Below, piece after piece: positions 1 to 5,842 of a stretch of DNA of 13,257 nucleotides. The notes under the pieces are model-generated. The model worked only from the letters and a program-made list of their open reading frames with translations, was not told the origin of the DNA and searched no databases. This DNA comes from Candidatus Levyibacteriota bacterium. Its GTDB lineage: Bacteria > Patescibacteriota > Microgenomatia > Levybacterales > GWA1-39-11. The stretch spans positions 1 to 13,257 of the forward strand of contig JACQKO010000064.1 in NCBI GenBank assembly GCA_016204525.1, in the 5' to 3' direction. The position numbers and the translations under genes were made by a program. How positions within the stretch are numbered: position 1 is the first letter of the stretch; every line of letters starts with the position of its first letter.

Positions 1-18
1 GACAACCTGGAGGGTTGA

Positions 19-1062
19 TTAGGTTGGAACCTCTTCTTCTTGACTGTCAGGCAGAGATTTGATGTCCGTAAGTTCAGGCGCAACGCCTTGAAGTTCTCCG
101 TACATTTGTGATGCGCTTCGATCTATCCTATCTATATGTGCTTCTCTTTTCTTCCACCTTATTTCCGTAAGTCTTTTTTCTGCTGCCAAATCATCGCGCA
201 AAGCTTTGACCCCTTCAAAATGCGCTTCGAATTTATGTCTGAAAGCCTCGGAAGTTATATATTCATAAATTCTTTTGATTTCATGATCTTCATGTGAGGC
301 GGATGCGCGAGCGGCCGAAACTTTTAAAATGATGAACCTAACAGTCCGCGCAATACGAATTGCATACTCATAATTTGTAACCCAAACCCCATCTATCCTA
401 TGGAAATCTTTTACATCTTGTGGCAAAACTTCTGTCACCAAAATACATTCGCTTGCATTTACGCGTCTTGTGTCTTCCCGAAGTTTGGGAAGCCACTTTT
501 TATCAAAGTTTTTAGTTCTTTTAGTTTCCCAAAGAATCGACCCGGCGCCATTCCCTGCCTCATCTCGAACATTTTGCCAAATATCTGCGCCTTCAACACC
601 TTTTGGCACCGGCAAAAATTCATCAAGAGGAAATTGGCTTCGAAGATTCGCTTCAAGGTCAAGCTCTAGCACTTCTCCCTGGAGCTGCTGCGAACCTTGT
701 TTTCCCTTTCGTTGTGCTTCCTCGAGGGCTTTCTGCATATCGTTTATTTTTTTCTCGAACTCTAATTTTTCAAGCCTATGTTTTTCAGAAACTTCTTTTG
801 AAGTTTGTTCGCGGATTTTTTCTTCATCTTCTTTTTTCTTTTTTTCAAATGTTTCGATTAACTCTCTATTTCTCTTTTTTTCCTCTTCGAGTTCTAACTT
901 TTGCGCTTTATCTTTTTCTTCGAATTCTTCTCGGACTTTTTTTCGAGTCTCTCCCTCAACGGTTTTCTTTATTCTTTCAGTTTCTTCAGCAAGTTCATGA
1001 CTTAGAGCATCGCTTATCTTAATGTTGCGCCCGCAATGCGTACACTTAATTACATTATCCAT
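19..1062 (-). CDS. DUF2130 family protein, coiled coil plus PD-(D/E)xK-like domain
   Basis: 347 residues. The N-terminus has a single CxxC knuckle (Cys7, Cys10), as in half a zinc ribbon. A very charged Lys/Glu-rich coiled coil runs over about residues 20-125. A globular C-terminal domain follows, with the family pattern QGEVLELDLE (128-137), GADIWQ (158-163) and WETKRTK (178-184). Asp160 followed by Glu179-x-Lys181 resembles the D...ExK metal site of PD-(D/E)xK nuclease folds, so a nucleic-acid cleaving or binding role is possible; no function is established as far as I know. The C-terminal tail (about 285-347) is again helical and charged. The ATG at 1062 has no Shine-Dalgarno but lies about 8 nt after a predicted transcription start, so the mRNA is almost leaderless. 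Family assignment is confident, nuclease role is inference. Confidence 0.85.
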   Translation of the reverse strand: MDNVIKCTHCGRNIKISDALSHELAEETERIKKTVEGETRKKVREEFEEKDKAQKLELEEEKKRNRELIETFEKKKKEDEEKIREQTSKEVSEKHRLEKLEFEKKINDMQKALEEAQRKGKQGSQQLQGEVLELDLEANLRSQFPLDEFLPVPKGVEGADIWQNVRDEAGNGAGSILWETKRTKNFDKKWLPKLREDTRRVNASECILVTEVLPQDVKDFHRIDGVWVTNYEYAIRIARTVRFIILKVSAARASASHEDHEIKRIYEYITSEAFRHKFEAHFEGVKALRDDLAAEKRLTEIRWKKREAHIDRIDRSASQMYGELQGVAPELTDIKSLPDSQEEEVPT

Positions 1063-1076
1063 AAAGATTGGCTTTT

Positions 1077-1105
1077 ATTATAATCTGGTCGAAGGGATAT
1101 TGAAA
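1077..1105 (-). promoter_or_regulatory. Promoter of the DUF2130 gene
   Basis: On the minus strand TTTCAA (1105-1100) and a perfect TATAAT (1082-1077) are separated by exactly 17 bp. Predicted transcription start is near 1070, giving a leader of about 8 nt before the ATG at 1062. The -35 is weak, but the spacing matches the other promoters in this window. Confidence 0.5.
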
Positions 1106-1149
1106 GTAATAAGAAATTGGTTGTTAGAAATTAGATATTGGTTATGGAA

Positions 1150-1201
1150 ATTGGATATTAGAAAATGGTTCTTATCTACTTTCCATTTTCCAGTTTCTAT
1201 T
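1150..1201. repeat. Imperfect intergenic palindrome
   Basis: A perfect 8-bp inverted repeat, GAAAATGG at 1161-1168 and CCATTTTC at 1183-1190, encloses a 14-nt loop. The stem continues outward with mismatches to about 1150/1201. The flanks (1105-1235) carry GAAATTGG-like words on the left and TTTCTATTA-like words on the right, so the whole gap reads as a loose inverted repeat. The right flank runs into the end of the 72-residue gene and supplies its last codons and stop. It shares words with the larger palindrome at 5843-6000. Confidence 0.6.
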
Positions 1202-1223
1202 ACTAATCTCTATTATCTATTAG

Positions 1224-1442
1224 CTATTTTCTATTAGGTTGTGTTAGTTGGTTTTCGTAGCTTTTGATTACTTCCTTGAGCTCGCTGATTCTCGATTCAC
1301 GCTCCTGAACCATATTGAATGTTTCCCTGATTTGCGGCTTATAACGAGTCCTTGCCACTAAAAATCCCGCCGCAAAAGCAATAAAGAGAACAATTAATAT
1401 TATTAACTTTCTATTATTGCGAGTTAATCTTGCCTTAGCCAT
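1224..1442 (-). CDS. Small single-pass membrane protein with C-terminal coiled coil
   Basis: 72 residues, not recognised as a named family. A basic N-terminus (MAKARLTRNNRK) is followed by one hydrophobic helix, about residues 12-30, then a charged helical tail with heptad-like spacing (about 38-68). The basic start suggests the N-terminus is inside and the coiled coil outside, loosely like small FtsL/FtsB-type proteins, but I see no diagnostic motif. The ATG at 1442 has no clear Shine-Dalgarno. A strong hairpin (1453-1502) lies 10 nt upstream, and a TTGACA-containing promoter sits further up. The last codons and TAG stop lie inside an intergenic repeat region, so the natural C-terminus may have been altered by the repeat. 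Composition and an intact frame support a real gene. Confidence 0.6.
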   Translation of the reverse strand: MAKARLTRNNRKLIILIVLFIAFAAGFLVARTRYKPQIRETFNMVQERESRISELKEVIKSYENQLTQPNRK

Positions 1443-1452
1443 ATGAGTTAGT

Positions 1453-1502
1453 AAGTTGGTAAGATGTAAGATTTAAGATAATTACTTACATCTTAAAACT
1501 TA
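1453..1502. repeat. Strong intergenic hairpin upstream of the 72-residue gene
   Basis: A perfect 11-bp inverted repeat, TAAGATGTAAG at 1460-1470 and CTTACATCTTA at 1485-1495, with a 14-nt loop. After a small bulge (GG opposite A) it gains six more pairs (1452-1457 with 1497-1502), giving a 17-bp stem. It has no T-run in either direction, so it is not a classic terminator. It would sit in the leader of the 72-residue gene, just before its ATG. Confidence 0.75.
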
Positions 1503-1539
1503 AACCTTAAAACTAGAACGGTAGCCCAAAACTATATTT

Positions 1540-1569
1540 AGTATGAAACAAAACTTTATTGTCTGTCAA
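1540..1569 (-). promoter_or_regulatory. Possible promoter of the 72-residue membrane protein gene
   Basis: On the minus strand a consensus TTGACA (1569-1564) is followed after 18 bp by CATACT (1545-1540, four of six to TATAAT). It lies just after the stop codon of the upstream two-helix gene. The resulting leader of about 90 nt would contain the hairpin at 1453-1502. Read-through from the upstream SIMPL unit is the alternative. Confidence 0.4.
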
Positions 1570-1572
1570 GGG

Positions 1573-1782
1573 TCATTCTTTCCACCAGACCAAAATTGCA
1601 TAGAGTGATGAAACAAGCGCAATGATCAAAATAGGTGTTGCCCAATCCAGCACTATTCCTGGCCAATTTGCCCCAATTAAAATCCCGACAGATAAAAGCG
1701 AGATTTTTAAAAGAAGAGCTTCATACCAGTGAAGCCTCAAAGTTTTAAAAATGCGTAGATGATTAGTATGATTTTTTGCCAT
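1573..1782 (-). CDS. Two-helix small membrane protein coupled to SIMPL gene
   Basis: 69 residues, no recognised family. A polar, basic N-terminus of about 22 residues (MAKNHTNHLRIFKTLRLHWYE) precedes two hydrophobic helices, roughly 24-44 and 50-66, joined by a short turn with NWPG, and the protein ends WWKE. It is probably an inner-membrane hairpin protein. I chose the ATG at 1782 rather than the upstream in-frame TTG at 1800, because AGAGG ends five to six bases before this ATG. That ribosome-binding site overlaps the end of the preceding SIMPL gene, whose TGA stop lies four bases before this ATG, so the two are translationally coupled. Partnership with the SIMPL protein is the best clue to its role; its biochemical function cannot be read from the sequence. 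Confidence 0.7.
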   Translation of the reverse strand: MAKNHTNHLRIFKTLRLHWYEALLLKISLLSVGILIGANWPGIVLDWATPILIIALVSSLYAILVWWKE

Positions 1783-1786
1783 AAAT

Positions 1787-2536
1787 TCACCTCTTTTCAA
1801 AATACAAAGTTACGACTGATGTAATTGTCTGACTTCCGGGTTGAAGATCCGGCGCTCCGCCGACTCCCGCCTCGCGGGCGAACAATGGCACTATTCTGTC
1901 AGGTCCGGGAGTCGACTCAACAATATTTACAACTCGACCAAGATTAATGCCTAGCTCCTTTGAAAGTTTCCGCGCTTGATCTTTTGCGTTTTGAATTGCT
2001 TTATTTCGTGCTTCTTCTCTATATTTTGAAGGATCATCAACAGTAAATCCTGAATTGTAGACTTGATTTGCCCCTGCTTCTGTCGCTGCCGTTATAACTT
2101 GCGGCACAAGTTCTTGTTTTCGGATAGTTAAAGTTAGCGATGCATTTCCCGTATATCCTGAAATATTATTGCGGCCATTTGGAGTAAAATCATAACTTGG
2201 ATTTATAGAATAATTACTTGTTTTAATATCTTTTTTATCAATTCCAAGTCTTTCGAGTGCCGCGATAATCTTATTATTTATTTCATTTATTTTCTGCTCT
2301 GCTTCTTGAATTGTTGCGGCTTCGGAAACAACTATTCCCGCCTGAACAGAGGCCGTATCTGGAACGACATCTACCTTTCCTTCTCCTACAACCGCAAGTT
2401 CCCCCGAAACAGTTCGGGTTGTTATTGAGATAGGGTAGGATATATCAAAAAATTTAACCAACAATAAAAACCCAAAAAGCAAAATGAAAAAAAGGACGAC
2501 CGAAGCAATTAAGGGATTATCGCGAGTTTGTTCCAC
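1787..2536 (-). CDS. SIMPL (DUF541) domain membrane-anchored protein
   Basis: About 249 residues: an N-terminal hydrophobic anchor (roughly residues 8-28) followed by an extracytoplasmic SIMPL/DUF541 domain. Family landmarks are the opening VVGEGKVDVVPDTASVQAG stretch, KDIKTSNYSINP, the ISGYTGNASLTLTIR strand, and the late helix with AIQNAKDQARKLSKELG. SIMPL proteins include the periplasmic YggE and the eukaryotic kinase-interacting member that named the family; in bacteria they are linked to envelope or oxidative stress, with no known enzymatic activity. Two GTG starts are possible. I prefer 2536, because AGGGAG (2550-2545) lies 8 nt before it, whereas the GTG at 2545 overlaps that site and would add three residues. 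It is first in a two-gene unit with the two-helix membrane protein. Confidence 0.88.
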   Translation of the reverse strand: MEQTRDNPLIASVVLFFILLFGFLLLVKFFDISYPISITTRTVSGELAVVGEGKVDVVPDTASVQAGIVVSEAATIQEAEQKINEINNKIIAALERLGIDKKDIKTSNYSINPSYDFTPNGRNNISGYTGNASLTLTIRKQELVPQVITAATEAGANQVYNSGFTVDDPSKYREEARNKAIQNAKDQARKLSKELGINLGRVVNIVESTPGPDRIVPLFAREAGVGGAPDLQPGSQTITSVVTLYFEKR

Positions 2537-2544
2537 AATTTTCA

Positions 2545-2550
2545 CTCCCT
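2545..2550 (-). promoter_or_regulatory. Ribosome-binding site deciding the SIMPL start
   Basis: AGGGAG on the minus strand lies 8 nt upstream of GTG at 2536 and overlaps the alternative GTG at 2545. The predicted transcription start is at about 2548-2550, so the mRNA would begin at or inside this site. Confidence 0.55.
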
Positions 2551-2554
2551 CTCT

Positions 2555-2583
2555 ATTTAACAGAATTTTTTTAATTGTTGCAA
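2555..2583 (-). promoter_or_regulatory. Promoter of the SIMPL unit
   Basis: On the minus strand TTGCAA (2583-2578) and TTAAAT (2560-2555) are 17 bp apart, four of six matches each to the sigma-70-type consensus. It sits just upstream of the SIMPL ribosome-binding site and separates this unit from the kinase/Nudix unit. Confidence 0.55.
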
Positions 2584-2639
2584 GTTCTCTCAGTTTTACC
2601 TATTGTCTGTTTTTGCTTGTGGTTTGCCATCAGAGGAAT

Positions 2640-3152
2640 TTATTCGGTGGTTGGGGGCTGACAGGACATTCTATAAACTCCCCTTGCCCCGCTTTGGAAA
2701 TCGGCTACCATCTCTGGGACGCCTTCTCGAACCCAAACGCTCCCATTAGTGAGTTTGACAGGGTTTCTAAACTTCGGATCTTCCAATTCTGCAGTATCAA
2801 AGTTAGGATTTCTTCCATTTTTTGCAATCACACGCATGTGATAAAGCGTTACTGCTGCAATGCCTACTCCGAACATGCCGATTTCCGAAGGCGCCGTTAA
2901 AACCAAATTAAATGCCACTTCCTCCCTTACCAATCGTTTCATTGCATCTTCTCGGGTTTCTCCTGTCGCTGTTTCTATGGTTTCCATAGGAAGAGCTGTC
3001 ATTCCAGGAAGCTTACCATATAGAGAATTCCCCCTTTTCTCTATGTTAGTGTAGATCAAACCGTCGGGATCTACTATTATTGCCGCAACGGCCTGGATTG
3101 GTCTTGCTTCAAGCGGTCGCGGTTGTTCTCTTTCCGGTCCAAATCTATTCAT
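2640..3152 (-). CDS. Nudix-like protein with degenerate Nudix box
   Basis: 170 residues. After a proline-rich, charged start, a strand AVAAIIVDPDGLIY (21-34) precedes YGKLPGM (45-51). A region GETREDAMKRLVREEVAF (64-81) matches the second half of the Nudix motif: GET, Ala70, Arg73 and Glu77-Glu78. The box is not canonical. About ten extra residues separate LPGM from GET, the first metal-binding Glu after Arg73 is Leu74, and the usual Gly after EE is Ala80. The protein may therefore have altered or no hydrolase activity. It starts 12 nt after the isopentenyl phosphate kinase stop and has no Shine-Dalgarno, so it is probably translated from the same mRNA. It is not a typical type 1 isopentenyl-diphosphate isomerase, since the active-site cysteine region is missing. 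Fold assignment is moderate, substrate unknown. Confidence 0.6.
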   Translation of the reverse strand: MNRFGPEREQPRPLEARPIQAVAAIIVDPDGLIYTNIEKRGNSLYGKLPGMTALPMETIETATGETREDAMKRLVREEVAFNLVLTAPSEIGMFGVGIAAVTLYHMRVIAKNGRNPNFDTAELEDPKFRNPVKLTNGSVWVREGVPEMVADFQSGARGVYRMSCQPPTTE

Positions 3153-3164
3153 ATATTGTATGCG

Positions 3165-3959
3165 CTAAAAATTGATAACAGTTCCAAAGTTCTGCCTCTT
3201 ATTATTGACTAATGATTTTAGCACATTTTCTCTTACAAAACCATTTACTATAAGAACTTTTATCCCGGATAAGCTTCTCTTAATTGAAAGTATTTTGCCT
3301 CTCATTTCCCCGGTTACATCAGATTCGTTTTTGACTTTCATTTCCCCAATAATATTTTGATAATTTCTTATATTAATTTCAGGTATTATCTTTGCGTCCT
3401 TATATCTTGCAGGGTCGCGGTCAAAAACACCATCTACATCAGAGACAAAAACGACCTTTTTTGCGTCAAATCTCTTTGCAAGGAAGGCGACTATTTGATC
3501 CCCCGATATAATAGAAAATCCCATTTTCTCATCAATAACAACATCGCCAGAAAGTAGCGGGATAATATTCTGGGCAAGCAGCATTTCTATAAATTTCGTA
3601 TCGAGTTCCTTAATTCTTCCCGAGCTTGCTCTAATTACTGCGCTTGATTCGACAATGCAAGCGGCAAGATTAGCTTTTTCTAATTCTTGCCAGACTAGAA
3701 GATTTAATTTCACCACGCCGATTTTGGTTCTCGCAAATCCTTCTGAACTCAGAGTGTCTATATACCCCTCATTTAACCTGTATTTTTTAGCAATTGGATG
3801 AGCAAAAGATCCTGCGCCATGGACTAAAATCAAACTAAATTTGCCCCTGTCTTTAGCGATTTTAATTTCACGGGCGAGTCTTTCGACTACATTCTTTCTA
3901 AAAAGACCCCTTTTGGCGAGTTTATCTGTAATTACGCTTCCGCCGAGCTTAACAACCAT
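3165..3959 (-). CDS. ipk: Isopentenyl phosphate kinase (amino acid kinase superfamily)
   Basis: 264 residues, the usual family length. It phosphorylates isopentenyl phosphate with ATP to give isopentenyl diphosphate, the last step of the archaeal-type mevalonate route. Visible motifs are VKLGGSVITDK (3-13, phosphate-binding loop), VHGAGSFAHP (46-55) with the diagnostic His54 that separates this family from other amino acid kinases, SGD (152-154), FVSDVDGVFDRDP (171-183), DVTGEM (214-219) and a downstream lysine (222). I start at ATG 3959, because GAGG (3969-3966) is 6 nt upstream and the N-terminus then fits the family; ATG 3971 or TTG 3974 would add a few residues. It is first in a unit with the Nudix-like gene. 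Isopentenyl phosphate kinases are known in some CPR bacteria. No other mevalonate gene is in the window. Confidence 0.88.
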   Translation of the reverse strand: MVVKLGGSVITDKLAKRGLFRKNVVERLAREIKIAKDRGKFSLILVHGAGSFAHPIAKKYRLNEGYIDTLSSEGFARTKIGVVKLNLLVWQELEKANLAACIVESSAVIRASSGRIKELDTKFIEMLLAQNIIPLLSGDVVIDEKMGFSIISGDQIVAFLAKRFDAKKVVFVSDVDGVFDRDPARYKDAKIIPEINIRNYQNIIGEMKVKNESDVTGEMRGKILSIKRSLSGIKVLIVNGFVRENVLKSLVNNKRQNFGTVINF

Positions 3960-3994
3960 TAAGTTCCTCATCAAAATTCTATAATTGAGCGTAT

Positions 3995-4023
3995 ATTATA
4001 TATTTAACGTCGCAAATTTACAA
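3995..4023 (-). promoter_or_regulatory. Promoter of the isopentenyl phosphate kinase unit
   Basis: On the minus strand TTGTAA (4023-4018), a 17-bp spacer and a perfect TATAAT (4000-3995). The predicted start near 3988 gives a leader of about 29 nt that includes the GAGG ribosome-binding site. Confidence 0.65.
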
Positions 4024-4034
4024 AAAATCATTCG

Positions 4035-4055
4035 AAAGGGGATATCGGCTCCTTT
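4035..4055. repeat. Small hairpin in the divergent kinase/cupin gap
   Basis: AAAGGGG (4035-4041) pairs with CTCCTTT (4049-4055) with one G-T wobble and a 7-nt loop. It lies between the two divergent promoters, upstream of both -35 boxes, so it would not be in either mRNA. A protein-binding palindrome is possible; nothing shows this directly. Confidence 0.35.
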
Positions 4056-4098
4056 GTAATGCAAGAATAAAGCTTGTCAAAATGCGAGCAAATGATTC

Positions 4099-4127
4099 TT
4101 CTAAAAATTACGACCATATATTATAAT
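4099..4127 (+). promoter_or_regulatory. Promoter of the cupin gene, leaderless mRNA likely
   Basis: TTCTAA (4099-4104), a 17-bp spacer and TATAAT (4122-4127). The predicted transcription start is near 4134, only about 5 nt before the ATG at 4139, and no Shine-Dalgarno is present, so translation is probably leaderless. Confidence 0.55.
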
Positions 4128-4138
4128 TATAAACAAAA

Positions 4139-4618
4139 ATGAGAGGCAATCCTGAGTCTGAACCAAGACGAGATAGAGATCCGCGCAAACTTTATGACGA
4201 GGCCTTAAAGAGAATCTTGGGGGAGACGTATGAAACCGAGTTGACCGAACTTTTAAGACAGCGGCGCTTTGTAACCGACGCGCGTTTACCTCAGCTATTC
4301 CTGCCTCCTCAAAGACATAAAGGTTCAGATGCGCTGTATTTGTATGATTTTTATCAAGAAAACGATCGGATTCTTGTCCCCATTATGTGGCCGTACAAGA
4401 GAACAACTCAGCATTTTCATATAGAGCCTATTTTCGAGACATACGAAGTGTTAAGAGGAGAGCTATATTTAAACGGTGTCCTTATCCCCCCCGGAGGCCA
4501 AAGGGTCCACCCGGGAGAATTCCATCAGACAGAAACAAGAGGTCGACATGCGTTGACACTTATTGTAATGAAGGATGCAAGATTAGTACCTGAAGCTCAA
4601 CAGCACGCATCAATTTGA
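4139..4618 (+). CDS. Cupin-domain protein
   Basis: 159 residues. The first 50 or so are polar and helical (many Arg and Glu). A compact cupin barrel follows. Motif 1 is HFH (92-94), Glu100 and Gly107, fitting HxH...E-x6-G with one extra residue before the Glu. Motif 2 is HPGEFHQ (124-130), with His129 as the fourth likely metal ligand. The barrel therefore keeps a complete 3-His/1-Glu metal site, consistent with a sugar or sugar-phosphate isomerase, a dioxygenase or a binding protein; I cannot choose a substrate. It is the only rightward gene between two leftward blocks, divergent from the kinase unit and convergent with the ABC permease (28 nt between stops). ATG 4139 is chosen because a good promoter ends 11 bases upstream and no earlier start fits. 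Confidence 0.75.
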   Translation: MRGNPESEPRRDRDPRKLYDEALKRILGETYETELTELLRQRRFVTDARLPQLFLPPQRHKGSDALYLYDFYQENDRILVPIMWPYKRTTQHFHIEPIFETYEVLRGELYLNGVLIPPGGQRVHPGEFHQTETRGRHALTLIVMKDARLVPEAQQHASI

Positions 4619-4646
4619 CATCGCCTTATATGTAAGAGAGTTTGGG

Positions 4647-5840
4647 TTATTCGTATCGAAGGGCCTCAATTGGGGAGAGGCGCGAGGCGCGGATGGCAGG
4701 CGCCATGCCAAATATTACTCCCACTGCAACAGAGAACCCGAAGGCGAGAAATATTGACCATGGGGTAACGACCGAAACAAAAAACCGCGCCAAAATCAAA
4801 GACGCGCCAATTCCAAGCACTATGCCTATAATTCCTCCGCTGACGGATAAAAATACCGCCTCAAGCAGAAACTGTTTTAATATATCGTTTCTTCGTGCTC
4901 CCAAAGCTTTTCTAAGGCCTATTTCCCGCGTCCTTTCAGTTACCGAGACAAGCATAATATTTGCGACTCCTATGCCTCCTACGAGAAGCGAGATTGCGGC
5001 GATTCCTCCAAGGGCCAAAGAAAGAATATTTGTAACATTAGTTACTATTTCAAGACTTGAGGAGGCAGTCTGAATAGTGAAATCATCTTCGGTAAGTTTT
5101 TTTAAAAGAGTCTTTTTTATCTGTTCACTAGCAAACGGTATAAGATTTTCATTTTCTACCGAAACATAAATTGCGTTCACCTGATTTAATCCAAACTGGC
5201 GCCTTGCGGAAGAAATCGGAATAATTACGGTATTGTCCTGGTCAAAGCCAAAAATCGCGCCTCTTTTTTTTAAACTTCCTATAACCGTATATATATTGTT
5301 TCCTATGAAAAGTCTTTTACCAATCGGGTCTTCATCTTCAAAAAGATTTTTCAGCACGGTTTGGCCCACAACGGCAACCTTTGTTCCGGAGATTTCCTGA
5401 CTTGACGTAAAATAAGTTCCTTTTTCAATTACGGCGTTCTGAACCGTTTTTGTATAATTTGCGGTAGTTCCAAGAACTGACGTCCCCTTATTTTCGCGAT
5501 TTTTATATTTTAAGGAGGAATTTTTCTGGATAACCGGCGCAACATTTGCGATATCACGAAGTTTTAACTCAATATTTTGCGCGTCCTGAACAGATAACTT
5601 ATTTGCAACCACGCCCCCCGGGGTTCTTGCTCCGCCAATGCGTCCAGGAATAACAAATATAAGGTTTGACCCAAGCCCCTGGATTTGGTTTGCAATATAG
5701 GCTTGAAGGCCTGTGCCAAGAGAGACAAGAAGTATTATCGCAAAAACTCCAATAATTATTCCAAGTGTTGTCAGGAAACTACGGAGTTTATTTGCCGTCA
5801 GTGATTTTAGCGCAAGCGTTATTAACTCTGTTACTTCCAT
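4647..5840 (-). CDS. MacB/FtsX-type ABC transporter permease
   Basis: 397 residues from ATG 5840. One N-terminal transmembrane helix (about 22-43) in the typical context NKLRSFLTTLGIIIGVFAII is followed by a large extracytoplasmic MacB-PCD-like domain (about 45-265). Three C-terminal helices form the FtsX domain (about 270-390). The cytoplasmic coupling stretch ERTREIGLRKALGARRNDIL and the ending APAIRASRLSPIEALRYE are hallmarks of MacB/LolC-type permeases. With the ATPase and membrane-fusion protein encoded upstream, it should form a mechanotransmission exporter that moves peptides, lipoproteins or small molecules outward; substrate unknown. I prefer ATG 5840 to TTG 5876, because it gives the normal family N-terminus and GGAAG (5855-5851) lies 10 nt upstream. 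That site falls within the outer stem of the long hairpin preceding this gene. Confidence 0.93.
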   Translation of the reverse strand: MEVTELITLALKSLTANKLRSFLTTLGIIIGVFAIILLVSLGTGLQAYIANQIQGLGSNLIFVIPGRIGGARTPGGVVANKLSVQDAQNIELKLRDIANVAPVIQKNSSLKYKNRENKGTSVLGTTANYTKTVQNAVIEKGTYFTSSQEISGTKVAVVGQTVLKNLFEDEDPIGKRLFIGNNIYTVIGSLKKRGAIFGFDQDNTVIIPISSARRQFGLNQVNAIYVSVENENLIPFASEQIKKTLLKKLTEDDFTIQTASSSLEIVTNVTNILSLALGGIAAISLLVGGIGVANIMLVSVTERTREIGLRKALGARRNDILKQFLLEAVFLSVSGGIIGIVLGIGASLILARFFVSVVTPWSIFLAFGFSVAVGVIFGMAPAIRASRLSPIEALRYE

Positions 5841-5842
5841 GA

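Noticed and set aside
3..26. Terminator for DUF2130: CAACCT (3-8) and AGGTTG (21-26), or CAACC/GGTTG at 3-17
   Set aside because: The stems are short, one overlaps the last codons, and the window ends before any T-run can be seen.
400..1022. Several open frames on the plus strand opposite the DUF2130 gene (Ser/Phe-rich)
   Set aside because: They are antisense shadows of a Lys/Glu-rich coiled coil; composition is what the reverse strand of such a gene must give, with no start signals.
1022..1237. 71-residue plus-strand frame over the first intergenic gap
   Set aside because: It covers the start of DUF2130 and the palindromic repeat; its residues (WLLEIRYWLWKLDIRKW) are a translation of the repeat words.
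1443..1572. CRISPR or tRNA in the second intergenic gap
   Set aside because: One palindrome only, no regularly spaced repeats, and no cloverleaf or T-loop sequence.
2640..3152. Nudix-like protein as type 1 isopentenyl-diphosphate isomerase, because of its kinase neighbour
   Set aside because: The active-site cysteine motif of that enzyme is missing; the only cysteine is near the C-terminus.
4619..4646. Bidirectional terminator between the convergent cupin and permease genes
   Set aside because: Only a four-base ACAT/ATGT pairing is present in the 28-nt gap, with no T-run.
4642..5073. 143-residue plus-strand frame opposite the permease
   Set aside because: Antisense to the conserved FtsX domain, with no promoter or ribosome-binding site.
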